A stretch of 64,000 bases of DNA from Planctomycetaceae bacterium (GTDB lineage: Bacteria; Planctomycetota; Planctomycetia; Pirellulales; Pirellulaceae). Within the stretch, counting starts at the first letter, position 1. Each line of letters opens with the position of its first letter. Shown in pieces: positions 45,695-55,920 of this stretch. Both the position numbers and the translations under genes were made by a program. Under the pieces are notes generated by a model. It worked only from the letters and a program-made list of their open reading frames with translations, made no database searches and was not told the DNA's origin. The stretch is from positions 141,500 to 205,499 of the forward strand of contig PBNZ01000021.1 of the NCBI GenBank assembly GCA_002723275.1. The letters are read 5' to 3'.

Positions 45695-46206
45695 GAATCG
45701 ATCTCCTCAAGGACGGTGTGCGTTTCAGCTTTCGATCGACCACGCGATTTGAACCCGATGACAGTTCGTCAGGGGCAAACCGGACAGGCAGCCCCTGAAA
45801 CCGCCTTTCGACACGGAACGCCGACCTATTTTGTGGCAGAAAACTGCAGCAAAAACTGACATCTACGAAGTGAACAGGTGTGCTCCGCCTCCCATTTTCA
45901 TGCCCAAACGGGATCCGGCGTGTCGGAATTCCCACCTGCTGTGCCGCCAAATCTTACTTTCGATGAGATACAGCCGGATGCCGATGACCTTGTTCAGAGC
46001 CGCGCGGTCGAAGGCCCGACAACCGCGCAAAAACGGCATGGGGAATTTTGCGGAAAAGCCTGGGTATCTGAAGTAGAATACGGACCCTTTGCGAAATGGG
46101 CGAATTCTCTTCGCAAACGTGGAAAGCAACGCGAACAAACAACGGTTCGTTCAATTTCGTTGCTCCCCAAACATCGACTAACAACACCGACCATCAGGGC
46201 TTCATA
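45695..46206. other. Region upstream of the giant secreted protein gene
   Basis: About 510 bases without a convincing gene. Several overlapping frames on both strands are arginine- and proline-rich and look like shadows. It should contain the promoter of the giant gene, and it holds the inverted repeat at 46088-46117. Confidence 0.4.
46088..46117. repeat. Inverted repeat in the leader of the giant gene
   Basis: TTTGCGAA (46088-46095) and TTCGCAAA (46110-46117) are a perfect 8-bp inverted repeat with a 14-base spacer, ending 89 bases before the ATG at 46207. It could be an operator for a dimeric regulator or an mRNA hairpin. Confidence 0.6.
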
Positions 46207-49200
46207 ATGCGCAGGCGGCAAACTCAACGTACTCGGCATCATCGACGAAACGGTCATCATGAACTTTTAGAAGCTCGACATTTGTTGGCAGGAGACTTGA
46301 TTGGGCACTGGGTCGCCGATGACCTAAATGATGCTGTCGCAGCCGACGGAATCATCACGACCTGGACCGACAACCAGGGAGGCATAGAGGCATCAGCCAG
46401 TGGCACACCGACACTGGTACGTGATGCGATTGGTGGACGTTCGGCGGTGCGTTTTCAACCGGGCGATGGTATGGATGGGTTGCGTGTGCGCGCGGCTGAC
46501 AACCCGATGACGGCACTCAGCGAATTCTCGATCGTCGCAACATTCATCACAGACTCACAATCACTCGCGGGTACGGATGGCTCCTGGTTTGCGAACACGG
46601 GCTTGGTCGATTCGAATGCGGCCGGGTTTTCATCGGATTGGGGTCTAACGATCAATGCGGCTGGAAAAATCGCAGCCGGTACGGGAGGTGGTTTCCTGAA
46701 TCCCGCCACGACGGTGTACTCGGAGACAAGCGGTCTTAACGATAACCAACTGCACACTGTCGCCATGACACTGAGTGGCACGGATCTAACGGTCCACGTC
46801 GACGATGCGGCTCCGGTATCGAGAGCTGACGCGAACGGCGGAACTCGCGCGCCGTTGGACATCACCTTCGGAATGCTTCAGACGTCGGCACTTCCGTTCG
46901 AAGGGGATATCACGCAGATTCGCTTCTATGATGGAGCTCTCACCGCGGATGAATTCGGCGCGGTACGTGAGGAGATTTCAAGTTTCTACAGCAACGCAGC
47001 GCCGGTTTCAGTGGACGATGCTTACGAAACGACAGAGGATAATGTCTTCTTTGCGGTCACAGCGGCTAACGGTGTCTTGGCGAACGATAGCGACCTCGAC
47101 GGAGACGCACTCACGGCGGTCGTCATCGAGGGTCCACAAAATGGAGAGCTTGCTTTCAGCTCTGATGGATCGTTTCTTTATTCACCTAGCAACAACTTCT
47201 TTGGTGTCGATACGTTTACGTACGCGGCCAATGATTTCCGCAACGGCAATTCTGCGACAGTCACCATCAATATAACTCCGATCTATGACCCGCCTGCCGC
47301 GGTTGCCGATACTTATGAGATCACACCGGGTGAAGAAGCTGTCATCCCGGGGTTAATTGGGCTTCTAACGAACGATTCGAATCCAGACAACGTTCCCTTA
47401 ACGGTATCATTGGTCGACGACGTTTCAGCAGGTGAACTCACCTTATCCGCAGACGGCGGCTTCCGTTACTCGCCCGGTGGATTCCTGGGAACAACGACTT
47501 TCCGTTACCGAGTCAGCGATGGCACGACCGAATCGGCGCCCGCCACGGTCACTCTCATCGTCAATAGTGCACCTTTAACAGAAGATGATTCCTACGAGCT
47601 CGACGAAGATACGATTCTGACGGTGGGCGCGGACGCGGGTGTTCTCGCGAACGATGTCGATCAAGAGGGTGACGACGTCTCGCTCGAGTTATTGTCGGAA
47701 ACCACCCACGGCGAACTGACCATCGAGCAGGATGGTAGCTTCACGTATACGCCATCCGCAGAATACTCTGGCACCGATCAGTTCACCTATTTACTGGATG
47801 ACGGTCGAGATCGATCGGAACCTGCAACGGTCGCCTTGACGGTGAAGTCGGTCAATGACGCGCCAGTCGCCCGTGGCGATTCCTACATTACTTCGCCTCA
47901 GGAAGTCCTGGAGATCAACGCAGACGGTGGCCTCTTGAGTAATGATTCGGACCTGGATAACGACGAACTGACTGTCGTGATCATCACTCAGCCCACCAGT
48001 GGTGCACTGACGGCCAACCCGGATGGATCATTCACCTATACCTCACCGGACGGCTTTAGCGGTTTGGACAGTTTCAGCTACCAGGCCGACGATGGAACAG
48101 CACGTTCCGAGATAGCGACCGTTTCAATTATCTCCGATGTAGCCGCTGGACGGACCACAGATCCAACCGGTGATTCGGTCGTCACCTTCAGCGAAATCAT
48201 GTACAACCCGGTCGCCGCTGATGGGGGTGGAGAATGGATTGAGCTCCATAACCAGATGGGGATCAACATGGATATTTCTGGTTGGCGACTCGATGGCGGT
48301 GTCGAGTTTGATTTCGTTGAGGGAACCATTATCCCCGGCAACGAATACCTGGTTATTGCGGCCGACCCGGAGGCGTTTACGAAGGCCACTGGCATTTCTG
48401 CCTTGGGTCCGTTCACGGGACGTCTCGCAAATGACGGTGAAGAGCTTCACCTGATCAACAACTCGGATCGTTTTCTAGACATTCTGGATTACCGTGATGG
48501 TGGCAACTGGCCGGTGGGTGCAGACGGCACGGGAGCAACCTTGGCGAAGCGATACTTGCATGTCGCCACTGGACCCTCCGAAAATTGGGTGGCCAGCCGC
48601 GAGATCGGAGGAACACCTGGCAGCGTCAACTTCCCGGCAGCGACTTTCAATGTGGTCAGTGACAAGGCCATCTCTTGGGGTGATGAGTGGCAATTCAATG
48701 CAGCCGGCAACGATCTGGGCAACGACTGGACGTCGCTCAACTATGATGCGAGCCAATGGCAAACGGGTAGCGGCATCTTTGAAGCCGGCAATCCTGTCTT
48801 TCCACCTGCAGATGCTGCCAAGCTAATCGATCCGGGCGTTGATCTGATCGGCTACTGGCCTTTGGATGAAACGGGCGGTGACGTCACCGCGAATCTGGCA
48901 CCTGGAGGAACGGACGGTGAGATCAAACGCAGTGCCCGCTTCACCAACGACCCAACCCGCGGCCAGGTTTTGAATCTTGATGGCCGAAACGATCACGTGA
49001 TTTGTGGTGAGCTACCTGCCATCGGGGTCAACGACGACTTCACCTGGTCGGTGTGGGTGAACCTGGACAATATTTCCGCCAACGCATTGATTTTGGGAAA
49101 TCGCACCGGTGGAACCGCGTCTCCTCTACAGTTCACCAAACTGACGCCGACCAAGTTCGAATTCTACAACGACGGTGGCGACCCGTTCCTATACCACAAC

Positions 49201-52200
49201 CTATCAACCGACCGATGGACGCATATCGCAGTCGTCAAAAGTGGTCCTACGTTGACCTACTACGCCAACGGTGAGTCGATTGCTTCGGCGGAAACGACGC
49301 AGGACATGGATGCCAATCCGTTCTATATTGGCGGCGACCCGGGTGTTCGCGAATACCTTGATGGCCAGGTGGACGATGTTGCTATTTGGAGTCGAGCACT
49401 TCCGGAAAAGACAGTTGCCGGCTTGTTCGATGGAACGTATACACCCCTGACAGCTCCGACCGCCCGGACCGACGGGCCGATTATCCCGGACGATCTTCCC
49501 GACACTCGCACCGAGATTCCGGCCGATCCAACCACCGTCTACTTCCGCAAAGAGTTTAGTTTCTCGGGCCAATTAGCAGACGACACCCAAGCCACGCTGA
49601 GACACCTGTTGGACGACGGCATGGCAGTCTATCTCAATGGCCAAGAGGTTTACCGGCAGAATCTGCCGGCCGGTCCCCTGACCGCCGCCACCGAAGCAAC
49701 AAGCGAGATTGCAAGCATTGGCGCGACAGGCCCCGTCAAACTCAACGTCGACGCGTTGCGACAGGGCACAAACGTCCTGGCAGTCGAGGTTCATCAAAAC
49801 AATGGTGAAACTCGTGATATGTTCTTCGCCTCCGAATTAATCACTCACGCTGTTCCAATCGATCCCAACTCAACGCCATTGCCGGTCATCAACGAAATGT
49901 CGGCTGCCGAGGATGCGGAGTTCCGAATTGAACTCTTCAACCCCACCTCCGCAACCATTGATTTGGCAGGCTATGCCCTGCAGTCTTCGAACGGCGAACG
50001 TGCAGCAGCGAATCTTGGTGGAGCGACTTTGTCACCGGGCAGCTATCTGACAGTGACGGCCGATCAACTCGGCTATCGTCCGGCCGACGGTGAACGACTG
50101 TCGTTGACCTATCTAGACGGAACGATGTTGGCCGACACACAAACGGTCGACGATCGACTACGAGGACGTTCTGCAGAACACGAAAGTCGCTGGCTGTTTC
50201 CAGCAGCGGCCACCTTCGGTAGCGAAAACTCGTTTAATGTTGAATCGAACATTGTGATCAACGAAATCCAATATCACGCTCCGGGCTTCTACGTCGAATC
50301 TCTGGATCGTCTATTTGGCAATTCCGAACAATGGGTTGAAATCTACAACCGCAGCCAGGATACCACTGTCGATTTGTCTGGCTGGGAATTCACCGAGGGT
50401 ATCGATTACGTCTTTCCTGAAGGAACAAAGTTAGAACCTCAACAGTACCTGGTCATCAGTGACAGTCCGGAGGCGTTAGTCGCTTCGCGTCCGGGACTTG
50501 ATGCGGCCCGAGTACTGGGACCATTTGATCAAAACCTTTCGAACCAGGGTGAGATGCTTGAGCTCTCCGACTCGAACGGCAATCCCACCGATTGGGTCCG
50601 TTATTACGACGGCGGACGTTGGGGCTCCGAAGCCGACGGTAGTGCGTCGACCTTAGAGCTTCGAGATCCATTCTCAGACAACAACGTGGCCGAAGCATGG
50701 GATGCGAGTGACGAAACGGACCAACATACGTGGCAGACGATTACCTATCGAGGATCCGGTCGTCCGGGCAGCGGTGAGCCAAGCACCTATAACGAATTAA
50801 TATTTGGGTTGCTTGACGGTGGTCAGATGCTCATCGACGACGTTCGTGTCGTTGAGAATCCTGGAACACCGGATGCCGTTCAGTTGATCCAAAACGGCAC
50901 TTTCGAAGGAGATGAATTAGGGCAAGGTCCCGCGCATTGGCGCATCATCGGAACTCACGCCGGCACCGTGGTCGTGGATCCCGAAGATCCCAACAATAAG
51001 GTTCTTCTGATGGACGCAAGTGGTCCAACAGAACACATGCACAACCATGCTGAAACGACTCTCAAGGAAGGCGACGAAGTACACCGCATCAATCGCAGCT
51101 CGGAATATGAGGTATCCTTCCGCGCGAAATGGCAATCCGGCTCAAATCAGTTGAATTCTCGTTTGTATTTCGGTCGAGCAGCACGAGTCACACGAGTGGA
51201 TCGCCCTGTCAATGTGGGTACGCCCGGCGAAAAAAATTCACAGGCAGAAGAGAACATCGGTCCGACTTACCAAGGAATGGTTCATTCTCCGGCAGTCCCG
51301 AATGCGAACCAACCGGTAAACGTCACCGTCGCCGCCAGCGATCCGCAAGGTGTTTCGGAATTGCAGGTCTGGTATTCCGTGGATGGCGGTGACTTCGCCA
51401 GCACTCCAATGACTCTGGATGAAGATGGTGAATACGTCGGTGTAATTCCAGGTCAGGACGCCGCAACCCTCGTTCATTTTTATATCGAAGGTCGAGACGC
51501 GTCGGGAATGTCATCCATGTATCCGGCAGCGGGGCCCGACGCACGAGCCCTCTATCGCGTGCAAGATGGCAGTGCCATGGAGGACCAACGCCATAATCTC
51601 CGCATTCTCATGACGGAAGAAGACACCAACCGATTGCACGAAACGACGAACGTGATGAGTAATCATCGGATTGGTACAACGGTGATCTATCGTGAAAGCG
51701 AAGTCTTCTACGACGTCGGCGTTCGCCTCAAGGGAAGTCAACGTGGCCGAGACAAAGTTGTCCGTGCCGGCTTCAACCTGGGCTTTGATCCAAGCGAGTT
51801 GTTCCGCGGCGTTCACAGTACGATCGGCGTCGACCGCAGTGGCTCCGGCGACGAATACAGCCAGGAAGAGATTATTGTCCGGCAGGTCTTCAACCATGCC
51901 GGTAACATGCCGCAAATCTATGACGACTTAATCAACGTCATCGCCCCACAATCGCGTCACTCCGGCAGTGCGATGCTCAACATGGCTCGTTACAACGACG
52001 TCTTCCTCGACTCCCAGTTCGAAAACGGTAGTCAGGGAACGGCCTACGAATATGAGTTGATCTACTATCCGACCAGCCAGGTCGGAGGTATCGAAGGTTT
52101 GAAACGACCCAATCCCGACTCCGTCGTTGGTGTCAGCATGAACGACCAGGGGGATGACAAAGAGCGGTACCGCTGGCATTGGTTGATTGAAAACAACCGA

Positions 52201-53979
52201 AAAATGGATGATTACAGCAATTTGATCGTGGCCTTGAAGCAGATCGGCAAACGAGATTCTGTGCCGAACTTCCAGGAAGATTTGATGGCGGTGGTGGACG
52301 TCGATCAATGGCTCCGATCGTTTGCGGCTCTCTCGCTCACCGGCATTGGCGACAACTATGGATCCGGCTCCCAACACAACGGCATCTTTTATGTCAGGCC
52401 GTCGGATGGAAAACTTCTCCTGCTGCCTTGGGACATGGATTTCTCATTCACCAATGGTGCAACCGCGCCTCCGGTCAACAACAACGAACTTCGCAAGATG
52501 CTCAAACACCCTGGCCATAAGCACAATTACTATGGTCATTTGCACGACATCATCACGACGACGTTCAACGCTGAATACATGAACGGGTGGATTGACCATT
52601 TCGACCAGCTGGTTCCCTCCCAACCCCATTTCCAGAGTTTCAAGAACTACATCAATACCCGATCCAATGCGGTTACACGATCGATTGAACGGGCCATCGA
52701 TGTCGTTCCATTCGAAATCACCACACCTAGCCCGTTGGATGCCGGCGCGGCAACCACCGTTCAACTGGCAGGAACCGGCTGGGTCGACGTGCGAGAAATC
52801 CGTCTCGCAGGAGAAGACGCTGCCTTGCCCTTGGTTTGGACCACGCCGAACGAATGGCAGGTCGAAATTCCTGCATTGAACGGCACCAACGATGTCGCCT
52901 TAGAAGCTTATGACTTCCAAGGTAATCTGGTGACCACCGATTCGATTAGCATCACAAGCGCGCTCAGTACACCGGTACGTGACAACCTGCGTGTTTCCGA
53001 AGTCCACTACCACCCCGCCGATCCAACCGCCGGCGAACCGGATCTTGCCGACAACGCCTTTGAGTTCATTGAAGTGACTAACATTGGCAATGAACCTCTC
53101 GACTTGGCCGGCGTCAGCTTTATTCAAGTCGAAATCGACGGCGATCAGGAAGGAATTGAATTCACCTTTGACGCACAAACACTGGCTGCTGGCGGATTCC
53201 TTGTCGTTCCAACGAATCGAGAGGCGTTTACGGCTCGCTACGGCAACGCTGTTCCACTCGCGAGTGGCCAGGGTGATGCAAACAGTCCCGGTGAGTACAC
53301 CGGTCGTCTCGGCAATGGCGGCGAAACGATCACCTTGGTGGATGACACCGGCTTCATCGTTCAGCAGTTCACCTACGACGATGCATGGCATGAATCCACC
53401 GACGGAAGTGGCCCCAGCTTGGAAATGATCGACCCAACCCAAAGCGATTTGGGAGCCTGGAATCAGGCAGCGAGCTGGCGTCCCAGCGCCACCCCAGGTG
53501 GCACCCCAGGCGGTGAAGGCAGGGTCCCTGGCGATTCGAACATGGATGGAGTCTTTGACTCGAGCGACTTTGTCTTCGTGCTTCAAATCGGTGAATACGA
53601 GGACGGCATTGATGGAAACTCAACCTTCAGCGAAGGTGACTGGAATGGTGATGGCGACTTCGACTCGGGCGATTTCGTCTTTGTCTTCCAAGCAGGCACC
53701 TACGTGACGGGCGAGGGCAATCAGGCCGCTGCTATCGCAGCCGCCATTCATGCTGATCGCTCTACCGATTCAAGGTTGAGTGAAGAAAGAATCGTACGCA
53801 ACCGCATCGATTCGTCACGTGCGGTGCCAAAACTGCAACATAATTCCGCCACGACACTGGCTGTCGACAATCTCTTCGAACAAGACGAGAAATTCTCGAC
53901 ATGGAACGACGACGTGAACCTTGACGACTTGGTGGATGAAGACTCTCTCGATCTGACGACGGATTTCCTCGACCTGTAG
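46207..53979 (+). CDS. Giant multidomain secreted protein (LamG, cadherin-like repeats, lamin-tail, CotH, dockerin-like)
   Basis: A 2590-residue protein. The N-terminus is a basic stretch followed by HELLEARHLLAGD, the planctomycete export signature. Visible domains, in rough residue order: LamG-like (20-260); four tandem cadherin-like repeats of ndVLANDSDLDGD type (264-641); lamin-tail (658-814); a second LamG (878-1081); a galactose-binding-like domain (1110-1210). Then two lamin-tails (1221-1498); a CBM-like part (1511-1658); CotH with LRILMTEEDTNRL and LLLPWDMDFSF (1794-2164); another lamin-tail (2258-2434). Two dockerin-type calcium loops (DSNMDGVFDSSD, DWNGDGDFDSGD) lie at about 2438-2503, with an acidic tail. 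The ATG at 46207 is used because the upstream frame spans an inverted repeat. Likely a cell-surface protein. Confidence 0.9.
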   Translation: MRRRQTQRTRHHRRNGHHELLEARHLLAGDLIGHWVADDLNDAVAADGIITTWTDNQGGIEASASGTPTLVRDAIGGRSAVRFQPGDGMDGLRVRAADNPMTALSEFSIVATFITDSQSLAGTDGSWFANTGLVDSNAAGFSSDWGLTINAAGKIAAGTGGGFLNPATTVYSETSGLNDNQLHTVAMTLSGTDLTVHVDDAAPVSRADANGGTRAPLDITFGMLQTSALPFEGDITQIRFYDGALTADEFGAVREEISSFYSNAAPVSVDDAYETTEDNVFFAVTAANGVLANDSDLDGDALTAVVIEGPQNGELAFSSDGSFLYSPSNNFFGVDTFTYAANDFRNGNSATVTINITPIYDPPAAVADTYEITPGEEAVIPGLIGLLTNDSNPDNVPLTVSLVDDVSAGELTLSADGGFRYSPGGFLGTTTFRYRVSDGTTESAPATVTLIVNSAPLTEDDSYELDEDTILTVGADAGVLANDVDQEGDDVSLELLSETTHGELTIEQDGSFTYTPSAEYSGTDQFTYLLDDGRDRSEPATVALTVKSVNDAPVARGDSYITSPQEVLEINADGGLLSNDSDLDNDELTVVIITQPTSGALTANPDGSFTYTSPDGFSGLDSFSYQADDGTARSEIATVSIISDVAAGRTTDPTGDSVVTFSEIMYNPVAADGGGEWIELHNQMGINMDISGWRLDGGVEFDFVEGTIIPGNEYLVIAADPEAFTKATGISALGPFTGRLANDGEELHLINNSDRFLDILDYRDGGNWPVGADGTGATLAKRYLHVATGPSENWVASREIGGTPGSVNFPAATFNVVSDKAISWGDEWQFNAAGNDLGNDWTSLNYDASQWQTGSGIFEAGNPVFPPADAAKLIDPGVDLIGYWPLDETGGDVTANLAPGGTDGEIKRSARFTNDPTRGQVLNLDGRNDHVICGELPAIGVNDDFTWSVWVNLDNISANALILGNRTGGTASPLQFTKLTPTKFEFYNDGGDPFLYHNLSTDRWTHIAVVKSGPTLTYYANGESIASAETTQDMDANPFYIGGDPGVREYLDGQVDDVAIWSRALPEKTVAGLFDGTYTPLTAPTARTDGPIIPDDLPDTRTEIPADPTTVYFRKEFSFSGQLADDTQATLRHLLDDGMAVYLNGQEVYRQNLPAGPLTAATEATSEIASIGATGPVKLNVDALRQGTNVLAVEVHQNNGETRDMFFASELITHAVPIDPNSTPLPVINEMSAAEDAEFRIELFNPTSATIDLAGYALQSSNGERAAANLGGATLSPGSYLTVTADQLGYRPADGERLSLTYLDGTMLADTQTVDDRLRGRSAEHESRWLFPAAATFGSENSFNVESNIVINEIQYHAPGFYVESLDRLFGNSEQWVEIYNRSQDTTVDLSGWEFTEGIDYVFPEGTKLEPQQYLVISDSPEALVASRPGLDAARVLGPFDQNLSNQGEMLELSDSNGNPTDWVRYYDGGRWGSEADGSASTLELRDPFSDNNVAEAWDASDETDQHTWQTITYRGSGRPGSGEPSTYNELIFGLLDGGQMLIDDVRVVENPGTPDAVQLIQNGTFEGDELGQGPAHWRIIGTHAGTVVVDPEDPNNKVLLMDASGPTEHMHNHAETTLKEGDEVHRINRSSEYEVSFRAKWQSGSNQLNSRLYFGRAARVTRVDRPVNVGTPGEKNSQAEENIGPTYQGMVHSPAVPNANQPVNVTVAASDPQGVSELQVWYSVDGGDFASTPMTLDEDGEYVGVIPGQDAATLVHFYIEGRDASGMSSMYPAAGPDARALYRVQDGSAMEDQRHNLRILMTEEDTNRLHETTNVMSNHRIGTTVIYRESEVFYDVGVRLKGSQRGRDKVVRAGFNLGFDPSELFRGVHSTIGVDRSGSGDEYSQEEIIVRQVFNHAGNMPQIYDDLINVIAPQSRHSGSAMLNMARYNDVFLDSQFENGSQGTAYEYELIYYPTSQVGGIEGLKRPNPDSVVGVSMNDQGDDKERYRWHWLIENNRKMDDYSNLIVALKQIGKRDSVPNFQEDLMAVVDVDQWLRSFAALSLTGIGDNYGSGSQHNGIFYVRPSDGKLLLLPWDMDFSFTNGATAPPVNNNELRKMLKHPGHKHNYYGHLHDIITTTFNAEYMNGWIDHFDQLVPSQPHFQSFKNYINTRSNAVTRSIERAIDVVPFEITTPSPLDAGAATTVQLAGTGWVDVREIRLAGEDAALPLVWTTPNEWQVEIPALNGTNDVALEAYDFQGNLVTTDSISITSALSTPVRDNLRVSEVHYHPADPTAGEPDLADNAFEFIEVTNIGNEPLDLAGVSFIQVEIDGDQEGIEFTFDAQTLAAGGFLVVPTNREAFTARYGNAVPLASGQGDANSPGEYTGRLGNGGETITLVDDTGFIVQQFTYDDAWHESTDGSGPSLEMIDPTQSDLGAWNQAASWRPSATPGGTPGGEGRVPGDSNMDGVFDSSDFVFVLQIGEYEDGIDGNSTFSEGDWNGDGDFDSGDFVFVFQAGTYVTGEGNQAAAIAAAIHADRSTDSRLSEERIVRNRIDSSRAVPKLQHNSATTLAVDNLFEQDEKFSTWNDDVNLDDLVDEDSLDLTTDFLDL

Positions 53980-54012
53980 AGTCTGCAGCTATAGTATCTC
54001 GGAGTTAAGTCA

Positions 54013-54061
54013 GCCGCGACGCAATGCTGAAATCGTCGCGGCACCGGTGACCTGGCCGGTG
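54013..54061 (+). terminator. Double hairpin after the giant gene
   Basis: GCCGCGACG (54013-54021) pairs with CGTCGCGGC (54034-54042), a perfect 9-bp stem. It is followed by CACCGG/CCGGTG (54042-54047 and 54056-54061). The hairpins start 34 bases after the stop of the giant gene. No T-run follows, so Rho-dependent or structural termination is more likely than an intrinsic terminator. Confidence 0.5.
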
Positions 54062-54108
54062 ATGGCTCAGTTGTCGCGAACGCCTCGGCGGTAAGAATAA
54101 GACGGTGA

Positions 54109-54479
54109 GTATCCCATCCCCAAAGGTGCCCAATCTCCGAAGGTGCTGAGAGCAAATCGCTCCCTGACACTCAGACCGGCAACTTTGTCGAGCTTGAGCT
54201 CCCCGAAACCGCAGCAGACAGCTACGACGTGGGGTCGTGATAAACCGCGCGGCGGGCGACGTTATCGTGAAAATCTCGCTAGATGACGGAGTTCTCGACG
54301 ATTCACGAGAGCTTTACGACACCGACGTTACCACGACGGGAGGCTTCGTTTTCGAAAACCGAAAGCTAAAATCGGGCAAACAGCCGCTCAGATTTGATAT
54401 TCTAGGGGCCAATCCAAAGGCGATTCAATCCTTCATGGTGGGCATCGACGATGTGCGTTGGGTGCCCCAGGACCGATAA
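54109..54479 (+). pseudogene. Frameshifted C-terminal remnant of a DUF2961-type secreted protein
   Basis: The frame from 54109 to the TGA at 54238 reads LPDTQTGNFVELELPETAADSYDVGS. A second frame (GTG at 54237 to the stop at 54479) reads VINRAAGDVIVKISLDDGVL and later LRFDILGANPKAIQSFMVGIDDVRW. Joined, they match the C-terminal beta-domain seen after DUF2961 and related domains in planctomycetes (LELELP...TYDV, then LGANPKAVK.YMVGIDYVRL). Restoring one G in the run at 54231-54234 gives YDVGVVINRAAG and fuses both frames. The N-terminal part of the gene is missing. A sequencing error in the G-run could explain the frameshift but not the missing part. Confidence 0.6.
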
Positions 54480-54516
54480 TCAACTCATCCCTCCCTAGAC
54501 CGCAAGCTGGTTTCCA

Positions 54517-55893
54517 ATGCAATTGCTCAAAACTCCACGGACCCATCGTCGTCATTTTCTGCAAACATCGGCCGCCGCCGGCGCCGCAACCTTGTTGCAT
54601 CGACAAAGTTCACCCGCTCGAGCCTGGGAAGATGATCGTCGCCTTGAGATCAACAAGATCAAGCGAACGACCGTTCGGTTACCCTACCGTACCGTGCCAC
54701 GACGTGCGATGGAGCGAGAGTTGCCCCATTGGCGTTACGTGGAGGTGTTTCACGTCCACTTGAAGTCGGGCCACTCAGGAATCGGTGAGACCTTGCTGTA
54801 TTACACCTGGGGTGTCAGCGACGATAAGGACGTCGAGCGGTGCATGGGGAAAAATGCTGCCGCCTTGATGTGGGATGATTCTCTCGGAGCGGGACTGCAA
54901 ATGGCGCTGTTTGACGCTGTTGCCAAGAGTCTGGAGGTGCCGATCCACAGGCTTCTGGGCGAGCAACGGCACGAACGAACTCCGCTTTCGTGGTGGAATA
55001 TTGATATGCCTCCCGCCGACATGGCGGCCGAGTGTCGCGAGGCCTATCGCCAGGGTTACATGTCGTACAAAACGAAAGGCCGACCATGGTTCGATCTTTG
55101 GGCACAGGTCGCGGCAGTTTCGGAGGTTGTCCCCGAATCGTTCAAGGTCGACATGGACTTCAATGACACCTTAAGGGATGCCGACCGCGCCATCCCAATC
55201 CTGCTGGAACTGGAGAAGAACCCGCGTATCGATATCTATGAGACTCCCATTCCTCAGTCGGATGTCGAGGGCAATCGCCGCATCTGTGAGGCGACACGGG
55301 TCAACGTCGCCTTGCATTACGGCAGTCCCAATCCCGTGATCGCGGCTTCACAGAAGGCGTGTGATGGATTTGTGATCGGGGGCGGCGCAAGTGGACTGAT
55401 GCAAAGCGCATCGTTTGCAGCTACCGCAGATCTTCCCTTTTGGCTCCAGCTTGTTGGAACCGGAATTACCGCTGCATTCTCACTTCATTTTGGCGCAGTG
55501 TGCAGTCACGCTACCTGGCCCGCGGTCAACTGCCATCAACTTTACCAGCATGATCTGTTGAAAAAAACGATCGTGGTCACTGACGGTTTCGCGGAAATCC
55601 CCACCGCGCCCGGACTCGGATATGAACTCGATGAAGCGGCAATCGATCATTACCGAGTGACCAAACCTACTGAACGTCCGAATCCACCTCGACTGTTTGA
55701 AGTCAGTTGGCCTGACGGCCGGCGGCTTTTCCTGGCCAGCACGGATCGCGTCAACTTTATGTTGAATGCGGGCAACGAAGAGATCATTCCCTTCTTTACA
55801 CGAGGTGTGCAGACACGCCGGATTCCGAATGACGGTTCGGACGCCTGGAAACAACGTTTTGAGAAAGCTCAAAAGCAGCCCTTTTTCGAGTAA
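54517..55893 (+). CDS. Tat-exported enolase-superfamily (mandelate racemase/MLE-like) protein
   Basis: A 458-residue enzyme. It starts with a Tat signal (RRHFLQTSAAAGAATLLH, RR at 11-12), so it is exported folded. The barrel shows the KxK pair (Lys185, Lys187 in YMSYKTKGRP), Asp212/Asp214 in VDMDFND and Glu242 in IYETPIPQ, all usual acid/base or metal residues. The third metal-ligand strand, normally ALDES-type, reads VALHYGSP with His267, so the canonical carboxylate is absent. Possible activities include sugar-acid dehydratase or epimerase. The sulfatase and amidohydrolase nearby suggest sugar-acid processing. Confidence 0.82.
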   Translation: MQLLKTPRTHRRHFLQTSAAAGAATLLHRQSSPARAWEDDRRLEINKIKRTTVRLPYRTVPRRAMERELPHWRYVEVFHVHLKSGHSGIGETLLYYTWGVSDDKDVERCMGKNAAALMWDDSLGAGLQMALFDAVAKSLEVPIHRLLGEQRHERTPLSWWNIDMPPADMAAECREAYRQGYMSYKTKGRPWFDLWAQVAAVSEVVPESFKVDMDFNDTLRDADRAIPILLELEKNPRIDIYETPIPQSDVEGNRRICEATRVNVALHYGSPNPVIAASQKACDGFVIGGGASGLMQSASFAATADLPFWLQLVGTGITAAFSLHFGAVCSHATWPAVNCHQLYQHDLLKKTIVVTDGFAEIPTAPGLGYELDEAAIDHYRVTKPTERPNPPRLFEVSWPDGRRLFLASTDRVNFMLNAGNEEIIPFFTRGVQTRRIPNDGSDAWKQRFEKAQKQPFFE

Positions 55894-55920
55894 GCCCCGA
55901 TTACCCTGTCTCACCCAACC

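Noticed and set aside
45740..45770. tRNA-like T-loop (GGTTCAAATC on the minus strand)
   Set aside because: The flanking bases do not form a T-stem, and no acceptor stem or anticodon arm could be found at the expected distance.
45443..45859. 138-codon plus-strand frame upstream of the giant gene
   Set aside because: It is low in hydrophobic core patterns, overlaps the more likely minus-strand small ORF, and shows no motif.
47000..48130. Possible CRISPR-like or DNA repeat array in the giant gene
   Set aside because: The periodicity is at protein level (cadherin-like domains of about 95 residues). The DNA copies are diverged and coding.
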